A DNA stretch of 18,195 nucleotides. It comes from PALSA-926 sp964476835 (lineage in GTDB: Bacteria; Pseudomonadota; Alphaproteobacteria; Micavibrionales; UBA2020). Shown one piece after another: positions 1 to 9,196 of the stretch (positions are counted from its first letter, which is position 1; every line of letters starts with the position of its first letter). Where the stretch lies: positions 1-18,195 of the forward strand of contig CAYZCE010000030.1 of assembly GCA_964476835.1 (NCBI GenBank). Reading direction: 5' to 3'. The notes under the pieces are model-generated. The model worked only from the letters and a program-made list of their open reading frames with translations, was not told the origin of the DNA and did no database searches. A program made the position numbers and the translations under genes.

Positions 1-606
<606 letters not shown>

Positions 607-607
607 C

Positions 608-1360
<753 letters not shown>

Positions 1361-1362
1361 CG

Positions 1363-2673
1363 ATGGGCGCAGGCAGCTTCATGCAGCAGCAACCGCACAA
1401 CGCGCAGGCGCTCACGTTCCTCGCGGATTCTGCCGTGTTCGCGAAACAGGCGGCACCTGCCTGGGTGCGCGCGCTGCGCCTGACGGGCGCCGAGCAATTC
1501 GCGCAGACCGGTTTCCCGACGCCCGCGTGGGAAGGCTGGCAGCATACCAACCTGCGCCCGCTCACCGCGCAATCGTTCCATTATGCGACCGCGCCCGTCA
1601 TTTTCGACGCCGGCAAGCTGCCCGCGCCGCTGCTGGCCGATAGCGGTCGCGTCGTGCTGGTCAACGGCCAGTACCAGCCGCAACTCTCGCGCCTGCCGGA
1701 CGGCGTCACCGTCATGAACCTGATGGAAGCGGCGGAGAAGAATGTTCCGGGCCTCGAAGAACAACTCGTCAGCGTCGGTGACCTTTCAACGTCGCCGTTC
1801 CGCGCGCTGAATGCGGCCTACCTGCGCGACGGTATCGTGCTGACGGTCGGCCGCGGCAAAGCTGTTCAGCAGCCGCTCGAAATTCTCTACTACAACATTG
1901 GCGGCAAACAAGCGCCTGCGATCTACCCGCGTGCGCTCTATTGGGTCGGCGAGGGCAGCGAGCTGACCCTGATCGAACACCACGCGGGCGAGGGCGTTTA
2001 CTTCGCCAACAGCCACACTTCGGTCGCGCTTGAAAACACCGCGCGCCTGCGTTTCTACAAGTTCGAGGAAGAGAGCCCCGAGGCCTTCCATTTCTCGTTC
2101 ATCGCCTTGCAGCAGAAGAAGGATTCCACCTTCGAGGCCTTCAATCTGGCCACCGGCGGACGCCTCGCGCGCGAAGAATACAGAAACCAGTTGATTGATT
2201 CTGGTATATCGAGTATTATCTCCGGAGTTTACTTGCTAAAAGGTCAACAAAATCACGATTTTACGGTTTTGATGGACCATTTTGAACCGAACGGCACGTC
2301 CGTTCAGCATTTGAGGGGGGTTATCGATGATCAAGCTCGTTCAGTTTTCCAAGGGAAGATACTCGTACGTCGTTCTGCACAAAAAACAGATGGAAACCAG
2401 TCTAGTCATGCGCTACTGCTCTCCGATCAAGCAGAAGCAAGTTTCAAACCAGAACTAGAGATTTACGCCGACGACGTAAAGTGCGGCCACGGGGCGACCT
2501 CGGGCCGGCTTGACGCGGAGGCGATGTTCTACCTGCAAAGCCGCGGCATTCCGCGCGCAGAGGCGAAAGCCCTCCTGATCCAGTCCTTCCTGAATGAAAC
2601 GCTCGCGCGGGTGACCTTCGCACCCGTCGCGGATATTTGCGCTGAAAAGATACGGTCATGGCTCACGAAATAA
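1363..2673 (+). CDS. sufD: SufD, Fe-S scaffold subunit, with a compositionally foreign internal patch
   Basis: SufD (436 aa) is the SufB paralogue in the SufBC2D scaffold. The conserved C-terminal beta-helix region carries GVYLLKGQQNHDFTVLMDH, SAQKTDGNQ, LLLSD and KPELEIYADDVKCGHGAT; C374 and H376 correspond to the Cys/His pair conserved in SufD. The ATG at 1363 has GGGGAGG ten bases upstream; an ATG at 1381 (MQQQPHN) is a possible alternative. The 3' end overlaps sufS by 16 bases. Codons 2182-2466 differ sharply from the rest: they are AT-rich with AGA, ATA, CTA, AGG, TTG and GTA codons, while the frame and protein motifs stay intact. Confidence 0.95.
   Translation: MGAGSFMQQQPHNAQALTFLADSAVFAKQAAPAWVRALRLTGAEQFAQTGFPTPAWEGWQHTNLRPLTAQSFHYATAPVIFDAGKLPAPLLADSGRVVLVNGQYQPQLSRLPDGVTVMNLMEAAEKNVPGLEEQLVSVGDLSTSPFRALNAAYLRDGIVLTVGRGKAVQQPLEILYYNIGGKQAPAIYPRALYWVGEGSELTLIEHHAGEGVYFANSHTSVALENTARLRFYKFEEESPEAFHFSFIALQQKKDSTFEAFNLATGGRLAREEYRNQLIDSGISSIISGVYLLKGQQNHDFTVLMDHFEPNGTSVQHLRGVIDDQARSVFQGKILVRRSAQKTDGNQSSHALLLSDQAEASFKPELEIYADDVKCGHGATSGRLDAEAMFYLQSRGIPRAEAKALLIQSFLNETLARVTFAPVADICAEKIRSWLTK
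2182..2466 (+). other. Low-GC, atypical-codon patch within sufD
   Basis: About 95 codons in which I count roughly 38% G/C at third positions, against roughly 76% in the 68 codons that follow to the end of the gene. Overall GC of 2221-2460 is about 45% by hand count. The flanks are typical of the window. Reading frame and SufD motifs continue across both edges. This fits intragenic replacement from a lower-GC relative or an assembly mosaic. Confidence 0.8.
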
Positions 2674-3866
2674 AGCAGGATTTCCCGGCGCTGGCGCAAA
2701 ACGTCAACGGCCGCCCGGTCGCGTTCCTCGACAGCGCCGCTTCCGCGCAGAAGCCGCAGGTCGTGATCGACGCGATGAACCGCGTGCTGACCGAGCATTA
2801 CGCCAACGTCCATCGCGGCGTTTACACCTTCAGCGCGAAGACAACGGTGGAGTTTGAAAAGGCGCGCGGCAAGATCAAGCGCTTCCTCAATGCCGCGTCC
2901 GAAAAGGAAATCATCTTCACCCGTAACGCGACCGAAGCGGTGAACCTCGTGGCCTCCAGCTTCGGCGGCACGCTGAACGCGGGCGACGAAGTCATCATCA
3001 GCGCGCTCGAGCACCACGCCAACATCGTGCCGTGGCACATGCTGCGCGAAAAGTGCGGCATCGTGCTCAAGGTCATCCCGCTCAAGGCTGACCGCTCGCT
3101 GGACATGGATGCGTTCAAGGCACTGCTGTCGCCCAAGACCAAGCTGGTGTCGGTCACGCAAATGTCGAACGCGCTCGGCACCATTGTGCCGGTGGCGGAA
3201 ATTGTTGCCGCCGCCCATGCGGTCGGCGCGAAGGTGCTGGTCGATGGCAGCCAGGCCGTCGTGCATATGAACGTCGATGTGCGTGCTTTGGCTTGCGATT
3301 TCTACGTCTTCACCGGCCACAAGCTCTACGGCCCGACGGGCATCGGCGTGCTGTATGGCCGCTATGACGTGCTGGAAGCCATGCCGCCGTATCAGGGCGG
3401 CGGCGAGATGATCGAGCAGGTGACGTTCGACACCGTCACCTACAAGGAACCGCCGTTCCGCTTCGAAGCCGGAACGCCCGCGATCGTCGAGGCGATTGGC
3501 CTTGGTGCGGCGCTCGACTACTACATGGCGCTCGACCACAAGGCTGTGCATGCACGTGAAAAGGAATTGCTGATCGAGGGTGAAAAACGCCTCTCGGCCA
3601 TCCCCGGCGTCCGCGTGCTTTCGACCGCGCCGGAGCGCGCGGCGATCCTTTCCTTCACCATCGAGAAGGCGCACCCGCACGACGTGGCGACGATCTTCGA
3701 CCAGCTCGGCGTCGCGGTGCGCGCGGGACATCACTGCGCTCAGCCACTCATGAAAATTCTCGGCGTGCCGGCGACGGTGCGCGCGTCCTTCGCGGCTTAC
3801 AGCGTGATGGACGATGTCGTGCGCCTCGAAGACGCGGTGCACAAAGTCAGGAAGTTGTTCGCATGA
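2658..3866 (+). CDS. sufS: SufS, group II cysteine desulfurase
   Basis: PLP-dependent cysteine desulfurase (402 aa) that takes sulfur from L-cysteine and passes it as persulfide to the SUF scaffold. Visible features are LDSAASAQKP near the N-terminus, H119 in ALEHHANIVPW (stacks on PLP in the family), the PLP lysine K222 in FTGHKLYGPTG, and the catalytic C360 in RAGHHCAQPL. The short Cys loop and RxGHHCAQP motif mark the SufS type rather than IscS/NifS. It starts inside the end of sufD (16-base overlap) and its stop overlaps the next ATG, so translation is coupled along the operon. No sufE or sufU gene lies in the visible part; a sulfur acceptor must be encoded elsewhere or upstream. Confidence 0.97.
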   Translation: MAHEIKQDFPALAQNVNGRPVAFLDSAASAQKPQVVIDAMNRVLTEHYANVHRGVYTFSAKTTVEFEKARGKIKRFLNAASEKEIIFTRNATEAVNLVASSFGGTLNAGDEVIISALEHHANIVPWHMLREKCGIVLKVIPLKADRSLDMDAFKALLSPKTKLVSVTQMSNALGTIVPVAEIVAAAHAVGAKVLVDGSQAVVHMNVDVRALACDFYVFTGHKLYGPTGIGVLYGRYDVLEAMPPYQGGGEMIEQVTFDTVTYKEPPFRFEAGTPAIVEAIGLGAALDYYMALDHKAVHAREKELLIEGEKRLSAIPGVRVLSTAPERAAILSFTIEKAHPHDVATIFDQLGVAVRAGHHCAQPLMKILGVPATVRASFAAYSVMDDVVRLEDAVHKVRKLFA

Positions 3867-4270
3867 TGAAGCAAGTGGCGGATGAGAGCATGTTGCGGCA
3901 GGCCATCGGCGACGAAGAAGTCGAGAAGCTGATGATCCCGCCCTATACCGAGGCGAACAAGGATCACCCGATGTGGCCGCTGGTGCAGGCGGCGCTGCGC
4001 GAGGTCTACGACCCGGAAATTCCGGTCAACATCTACGAACTCGGGCTGATCTACAAGGTCGAGATCGAGGCGGGCACCAACAACGTCTTCGTCGAGATGA
4101 CGCTGACCTCGCCGGCCTGTCCGGTCGCAGGCGAGATGCCCGGCATGATCGAGAATTCCATCAAGACGGTGGATGGTATCGGCAACGTCACTGTCGCCAT
4201 CGTGTGGGACCCGGCCTGGGACCCCTCGAAAATGGCCGAAACCGCGAAACTTCAACTGAATATGTTTTAG
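3863..4270 (+). CDS. sufT: SUF-associated DUF59/MIP18 family protein (SufT-like)
   Basis: 135-aa cytoplasmic protein of the DUF59 (MIP18/PaaD-like) family, which is implicated in Fe-S cluster maturation or delivery. The motif YDPEIPVNIYELGLIY is in the middle and TSPACPVAGEMPGMI carries the single conserved Cys (C86). The C-terminus WDPAWDPSKMAETAKLQL is also family-typical. The first 40 residues are a less conserved extension. It overlaps the sufS stop by four bases (ATGA); a second ATG follows immediately at 3866. Placement directly after sufS supports a role in the SUF pathway; the exact biochemical step is not shown by the sequence. The symbol is given by family and context. Confidence 0.9.
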   Translation: MMKQVADESMLRQAIGDEEVEKLMIPPYTEANKDHPMWPLVQAALREVYDPEIPVNIYELGLIYKVEIEAGTNNVFVEMTLTSPACPVAGEMPGMIENSIKTVDGIGNVTVAIVWDPAWDPSKMAETAKLQLNMF

Positions 4271-4273
4271 TGC

Positions 4274-4292
4274 TACAATAATAGAAAAGGAG
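4274..4292 (+). promoter_or_regulatory. Possible internal extended -10 promoter and strong SD before the A-type carrier
   Basis: TACAAT at 4274-4279 is preceded by TG plus one base (extended -10 form), with a poor TTCAAC at 4251-4256 as -35 at 17-base spacing. AAGGAG at 4287-4292 is a clear ribosome site for the ATG at 4301. It could give the last gene extra expression; inference only. Confidence 0.35.
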
Positions 4293-4300
4293 AACCAACC

Positions 4301-4648
4301 ATGACCGCCCCTATGATTTCCCTGACTACCAGCGCCGCTGAACAAGTCAAATCCCTGATTTCCCAAGCTCCCGCGGAAGGCGCGCCTGTCGTCGGTTTGC
4401 GCATCGGCGTGCAGCCCGGCGGCTGCTCGGGCATGAGCTACTACATGGAATACGCGACCGAAAAGAACGCCGCCGAAGAAGTCATCGAAGACAAGGGCGT
4501 CAAGATCTTCGTTGACGCGCGCGCGATGCTCTACCTCATCGGCACCGAAATGGACTACAAGGACGGCGAATACGAAAGCGGCTTCACCTTCCGCAACCCG
4601 AACGAAACGGGCCGCTGCGGCTGCGGCAAATCGTTCAAGACGAATTGA
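4301..4648 (+). CDS. sufA: A-type Fe-S carrier protein (SufA/IscA family)
   Basis: 115-aa HesB/IscA-family protein that carries Fe-S clusters from the scaffold to target apoproteins. The three ligand cysteines are present: C42 in GVQPGGCSGMSY, and C106 and C108 in the C-terminal GRCGCGKSF. Length is normal. It is the last gene of the SUF operon, 30 bases after the DUF59 gene, with its own strong Shine-Dalgarno (AAGGAG). It could be named sufA, iscA or erpA on sequence alone; operon context favours SufA. A terminator follows within 20 bases. Confidence 0.93.
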   Translation: MTAPMISLTTSAAEQVKSLISQAPAEGAPVVGLRIGVQPGGCSGMSYYMEYATEKNAAEEVIEDKGVKIFVDARAMLYLIGTEMDYKDGEYESGFTFRNPNETGRCGCGKSFKTN

Positions 4649-4666
4649 TCCGATAGGCCTTGAAAA

Positions 4667-4697
4667 AAGCCGCTTCCTTCGGGAGGCGGCTTTTTTT
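4667..4697. terminator. Bidirectional intrinsic terminator between sufA and recX
   Basis: Stem of nine or more pairs (GCCGCTTCC with GGAGGCGGC, one G-T pair), a TTCG loop at 4678-4681, an A-run before and seven T after. The A-run makes it work in both directions. The recX stop codon lies in the T-run. Confidence 0.9.
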
Positions 4698-5229
4698 AGT
4701 CGTCGTCTTCCGCGTTCAGCGCCCCCCGCGCGATCTCGTAGCTGAAGCCTGCGCGGCCGAGCGCGGCGAGGTCTTTTTGCAGGCGTTCGGGGTCGCGGCC
4801 GAGTTTTTTACGGCGGACATAGGCGCGGGCGGCAACGCGGTCGGGGTCTTCATGGTCTTCGTCGATCTCAGCCAGCGCGGCGGAGATTTGGCCGGCGGTG
4901 AGGCCCTTGACGGTCAGCTTGGCGTGAATCGCCTGTTTCGACAGGCCGAGTCGGCGCAAACTCGCCACGCGGCCACGGGCGAAGACGGTGTCGTCGAGCA
5001 GGCCGGAGGCGGTGTAGCGCACCACCAGTTCATCGACCAGCCCCGCGAAGTCCGCCGCGTCCATCTGGTGGAAATCGCACGACTTTTTCACCTTGCGGAG
5101 CAGTACGCGCTTGAGGTTGGCGGCGGAGGTCGCGTAGCGCTGGAGGTAGTATAGCGCCGCATTTTCCAAATAGCTCTTGGTGATTTTTTTGGGTGCTTTT
5201 TTCGCCGTATGTTGTAGTTTTTCGGTCAT
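4696..5229 (-). CDS. recX: RecX family regulatory protein
   Basis: 177-aa RecX, which inhibits RecA filaments and recombinase activity in the cytoplasm. The family's helical repeats are visible: ITKSYLENAALYYLQRY with NLKRVLLRKV near residues 16-50, then LVDELVVRYTASGLLDDTVFARGRVASLRRLGLSKQAIHAKL, then VAARAYVRRKKLG and the ending GFSYEIARGAL. The start is taken as the ATG complementary to 5227-5229 because the family core begins soon after and no later Met fits. No recA is next to it, unlike in many gammaproteobacteria. The start codon overlaps that of divergent hslO by two bases and no clear SD is seen, so translation initiation is unusual. The N-terminus is Lys-rich. Confidence 0.9.
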   Translation of the reverse strand: MTEKLQHTAKKAPKKITKSYLENAALYYLQRYATSAANLKRVLLRKVKKSCDFHQMDAADFAGLVDELVVRYTASGLLDDTVFARGRVASLRRLGLSKQAIHAKLTVKGLTAGQISAALAEIDEDHEDPDRVAARAYVRRKKLGRDPERLQKDLAALGRAGFSYEIARGALNAEDDD

Positions 5230-6190
5230 GGCTATTCGTATCAAAAAAGACGGGACGGAGCAATCGGGGCTCGTCGACGACAACGTCGTGCAGCCCTTTC
5301 GCCTCGAGAAGACCAACGTGCGCGGGCGCATGGTACGGCTCGGCAACGTGCTGAGCGACATCATGCGCCAGCACGATTACCCGCCGCCGGTCTCCACGCT
5401 GCTCTCCGAAGTATTGACGCTCTGCCTGCTGCTCAGCTCAATGCTGAAATATGAAGGCCTGTTCTCGCTGCAGGTCAGCGGCGACGGCCCCATCCGCACG
5501 CTGGTCGCCGACGTCACCAGCCGCGGCGACGTGCGCGCCTACGCGGGTTTCGACGAAGCCGCGGTCAAGAAGGCCGCCAAGCGCAAGCAGGGCGAGGGGT
5601 ATTACCACTTGCTCGGCAAAGGCTACATGGCCTTCACCGTCGACCAGGCCGACCGGCCTTCGCACGAAAGCCGCTATCAGGGCATCGTCGAGCTGACCGG
5701 CTCTTCCATCGTCGAGGCGGTGCAGCATTACCTGACGCAATCCGAGCAGATCAAAACCTCGTTCCACGTCGCCGTGCATCCGCAGGACAACTACTGGCGC
5801 GCGGGCGGCATCATGATCCAGCAGATGCCGTCGGAAGAGGCGGGCACCGCGCCCGACGCCGAAGTCAGCATCGAAGACTGGACGCGCGCCGCCATGCTGC
5901 TCTCGACCGTCAACGAGGGCGAGATATTGTCGCCGGTGCTGAGCAGCGCCGACGTGCTCTACCGCCTGTTCCACGAAGAAGGCGTGCGCGTCTATTCGCC
6001 CACACATATCCACTTCAAGTGCCGTTGCACGCGCGAGCGCGTGATCAACGTGCTGCGTACCATCCCGCAGCACGAGTTGGAAGAAGTCTGCGAAAAAGAA
6101 GGCAAAGTCGAGATCAAGTGCGAGTTCTGCAGCGAAGTCTACGAGTTTTCACCCGAGCAAGTTCAAGACCTGTACAAGGAGATGAAGTAA
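5228..6190 (+). CDS. hslO: Hsp33, redox-regulated chaperone
   Basis: 320-aa Hsp33, a cytoplasmic holdase switched on by oxidation of its zinc centre. The N-terminal core (VRGRMVRLGNVL, HDYPPPVSTLLSEVL, LSSMLKYEGLFSLQVSGDGP) is followed by the C-terminal zinc domain with C265 and C267 (KCRCTRERV) and C298 and C301 (KCEFCSEVYEF); all four ligands are present. The ATG at 5228 gives the expected N-terminus; a longer in-frame form from 5177 would only add residues antisense to recX and is unlikely. No SD is evident. The stop overlaps the next ATG by one base (TAATG), coupling the downstream lipoprotein. Confidence 0.94.
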   Translation: MAIRIKKDGTEQSGLVDDNVVQPFRLEKTNVRGRMVRLGNVLSDIMRQHDYPPPVSTLLSEVLTLCLLLSSMLKYEGLFSLQVSGDGPIRTLVADVTSRGDVRAYAGFDEAAVKKAAKRKQGEGYYHLLGKGYMAFTVDQADRPSHESRYQGIVELTGSSIVEAVQHYLTQSEQIKTSFHVAVHPQDNYWRAGGIMIQQMPSEEAGTAPDAEVSIEDWTRAAMLLSTVNEGEILSPVLSSADVLYRLFHEEGVRVYSPTHIHFKCRCTRERVINVLRTIPQHELEEVCEKEGKVEIKCEFCSEVYEFSPEQVQDLYKEMK

Positions 6191-6771
6191 TGAAGACGAA
6201 ATCCATTTTTACCGCCTGTGCCGCCCTGTTGTTCCTTGCCGCCTGCAACGGCGCTCCGGCGTGGCGCGCGCCGCAGATGACGTACGACAACGTCGCCCCC
6301 GTCGCCGTCAACGTGGCGCAGGTCGAGGTGCGCGACGACTACAAGCCGCCGATGAAGGCGCCCAACGTCGAGCACACGTTCCAGACCCCGCTCTACGCCG
6401 CGACCGAAGCGCTGCTCAAGAAGCAGCTGGTCGCCAGCGGCGCCGACAACATCCTGCGCGCGGTGATCGAGGAAGCCTCGGCGGTCGAGGAAGACCTGCC
6501 CGTGGACAAGGGCTTCTGGGGCTACTTCAAGAAAGAGCAATCCAAGGTCTTCAAGGCGCGCGTCGTCGTGCGCTTTGAACTCGCCAGCCCGCAGGCGCCC
6601 GACCTCGTCATCAGCCACATGACGATGACCGCCAAGCGCACCCGCACGCTGCCCGAAGGCGCGTCCCCCGCCGACCGCGACAAGGCTTCCTTCAAGCTGA
6701 CTGAAGAACTGATGCACGACCTCTCGACCGGCTTGAATTCCACGGTCAAGAACGTCTACGGGAAGATGTAA
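6190..6771 (+). CDS. Small lipoprotein of unknown function, coupled to hslO
   Basis: 193-aa predicted lipoprotein. The N-terminus has basic residues, a hydrophobic stretch and the lipobox LAAC with C19; residue 20 is Asn, so outer-membrane sorting is likely by the +2 rule. The mature part begins with a short Pro/Ala-rich segment, then a mixed alpha/beta domain (TPLYAATEALLKKQLVASG, FWGYFKKEQSKVFKARVVVRFEL) and a C-terminal helix. I do not recognise a named family. The ATG overlaps the hslO stop (TAATG), with GGAG at 6179-6182 as SD, so it is co-translated with the chaperone. A simple regulatory link to redox stress is inference. Confidence 0.85.
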   Translation: MKTKSIFTACAALLFLAACNGAPAWRAPQMTYDNVAPVAVNVAQVEVRDDYKPPMKAPNVEHTFQTPLYAATEALLKKQLVASGADNILRAVIEEASAVEEDLPVDKGFWGYFKKEQSKVFKARVVVRFELASPQAPDLVISHMTMTAKRTRTLPEGASPADRDKASFKLTEELMHDLSTGLNSTVKNVYGKM

Positions 6772-6786
6772 TTGACAGAATTGAGT

Positions 6787-6807
6787 CGGCGGGCTTCGCC
6801 GGATTTT
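6787..6807 (+). terminator. Weak terminator-like hairpin after the lipoprotein gene
   Basis: Five-pair stem CGGCG/CGCCG with loop GGCTT, then GATTTT. It is short and the T-run is poor; it could end the hslO-lipoprotein transcript. Confidence 0.35.
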
Positions 6808-6825
6808 GAGCCGAAAATGGCGTGC

Positions 6826-6862
6826 TTTGGGAAGCGCAGAAACGCGCTATTTGCAGCCCAAA
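6826..6862. other. Nested inverted repeat downstream of tRNA-His
   Basis: Outer arms TTTGGG (6826-6831) and CCCAAA (6857-6862) enclose an inner five-pair hairpin AGCGC/GCGCT (6833-6837, 6844-6848). It lies between the lipoprotein gene and the 3' end of the minus-strand tRNA. It may be a processing or termination structure for the tRNA transcript. Confidence 0.4.
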
Positions 6863-6883
6863 AGACGTGAAACAGGGAATAAA

Positions 6884-6959
6884 TGGGGCGATCGATGGGA
6901 ATTGAACCCACGACACCTTGGACCACAACCAAGTGCTCTACCACTGAGCTACGACCGCC
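6884..6959 (-). tRNA. tRNA-His (anticodon GTG)
   Basis: Cloverleaf read on the minus strand: acceptor GCGGTCG/CGATCGC (one G-T pair), D-arm GCTC/GAGC, anticodon stem CTTGG/CCAAG with loop TTGTGGT (anticodon GTG), and T-arm GTGGG/CCCAT with loop TTCAATT. The discriminator is C73, CCA is encoded (6884-6886 on the complementary strand), and a G precedes position 1. This is the standard bacterial G-1:C73 histidine identity pair. Confidence 0.97.
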
Positions 6960-6988
6960 ACATAGGGGAAGGTTTATATCATAAAACT

Positions 6989-7010
6989 TTCAGGCTTCCC
7001 CCTGAATTTT
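6989..7010. other. Perfect six-pair hairpin in the tRNA-His/glnA divergent region
   Basis: TTCAGG (6989-6994) and CCTGAA (7001-7006) flank a six-base loop and are followed by TTTT on the + strand. It lies between divergent genes, so it is not an obvious end of a transcript. It may be an operator or a relic terminator. A possible minus-strand -10 (TATGAT) for the tRNA lies just left of it. Confidence 0.35.
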
Positions 7011-7028
7011 GAGCTTTCCCGCACTTTT

Positions 7029-7056
7029 TTGTCGACAATAGATAAAAATGTATATA
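7029..7056 (+). promoter_or_regulatory. Candidate glnA promoter with palindrome
   Basis: TTGTCG (7029-7034) and TATATA (7051-7056) are 16 bases apart in an AT-rich stretch. TTGTCG is half of a perfect ten-base palindrome TTGTCGACAA (7029-7038) that could be a protein site over the -35. No NtrC-type or sigma-54 motif is obvious. Confidence 0.4.
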
Positions 7057-7095
7057 TATCAATGAAATACAGGTTTATTTGAGCGGAGGTCTTTC

Positions 7096-8532
<1,437 letters not shown>

Positions 8533-8537
8533 GGCCG

Positions 8538-8570
8538 AAAAAAAAGCCCCGGTCTCCCGGGGCTTTTTTT
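8538..8570. terminator. Bidirectional intrinsic terminator after glnA
   Basis: Seven-pair perfect stem GCCCCGG/CCGGGGC (8546-8552, 8557-8563), TCTC loop, eight A before and seven T after. It is shared by glnA and the convergent DJ-1/PfpI gene, whose TAA stop lies at its right edge. Confidence 0.95.
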
Positions 8571-9138
8571 ATCTCATCAATTTTGGCCCACGCAGGCGGC
8601 CTGCGGCGAATTCCGCGATGGCTTCCGCGCAGAAGGCGTCAAGGTCGTCGGGCTTGCGGCTGGTGACAAGGCCTTGGTCGACGTGCACTTCCTCGTCGAC
8701 CCATTCCCCGCCCGCGTTGCTGATGTCGGTGCGCAGGCTCGGCCACGATGTCACCGTGCGTCCGTGCAGCACGTTGGCTTCCACCAGCAGCCACGGGCCA
8801 TGGCAGATGGCCGCGACGGGTTTCGATTGTGCGAAGAAGGCGCGCACGAAATCGACGGCCTCCGATTCCATCCGCAGATGGTCGGGATTGGCGACGCCGC
8901 CCGGCAGCACGAGCCCGTCGTAATCCGACGCCGCGGCTTCGGCCACGGTCTTGTCGACGCTGAAGGTCTTGCCTTTCTCGTCGTGCTTCATCCCCTGGAT
9001 TTTGCCGTTCTTGAGGGAAACCAGCACGACCTCTGCGCCGGCGCCCTTGATTTCATCCCAGGGGCGCTGCAGTTCGTCCTGCTCTACGCCGTCGGTCGCC
9101 AGAAAGGCGATCTTCTTTCCTTCCAATGACTTGTTCAT
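8569..9138 (-). CDS. DJ-1/PfpI family protein (type 1 glutamine amidotransferase-like)
   Basis: 189-aa single-domain DJ-1/PfpI protein. The nucleophile elbow AAICHGPWLL carries C112 followed by H113; the segment DYDGLVLPGGVANPDHLR is the conserved loop before it, and KKIAFLATDGVEQDELQRPW begins the fold. Members (PfpI, YhbO-like) are reported as intracellular proteases, glyoxalases or protein/nucleotide deglycases; sequence alone does not choose. The start is the ATG complementary to 9136-9138, with AAGGG upstream on the minus strand. A longer open frame to the right is antisense to nothing useful and lacks family match. It is separated by 58 bases from the exported protein gene upstream and may share its transcript. 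Confidence 0.9.
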   Translation of the reverse strand: MNKSLEGKKIAFLATDGVEQDELQRPWDEIKGAGAEVVLVSLKNGKIQGMKHDEKGKTFSVDKTVAEAAASDYDGLVLPGGVANPDHLRMESEAVDFVRAFFAQSKPVAAICHGPWLLVEANVLHGRTVTSWPSLRTDISNAGGEWVDEEVHVDQGLVTSRKPDDLDAFCAEAIAEFAAGRLRGPKLMR

Positions 9139-9196
9139 GACTGTACCCTTTCGCTGTTTTTGTGCGAACGTGCCGGGACAGCAAAAAGTTCCGATT

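Noticed and set aside
2184..2452. Three copies of AAACCAG inside the low-GC sufD patch as target-site or recombination repeats
   Set aside because: A seven-base word recurring at 2184, 2394 and 2446 can arise by chance and the copies do not bracket the patch symmetrically.
2529..3842. Long minus-strand open frame (437 codons) opposite sufS
   Set aside because: It is antisense to a clear SufS; the composition is His/Arg/Asp-rich as expected for the complement of a GC-rich gene, with no family features or SD.
6826..7010. Possible integration (att) site or mobile element scar at tRNA-His
   Set aside because: The inverted repeats here are short hairpins. I see no direct repeat of the tRNA 3' end, no integrase gene and no transposase in the window.
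6806..7012. Short plus-strand open frame across tRNA-His
   Set aside because: It reads through the complement of the tRNA and has no SD; tRNA structure explains the sequence.
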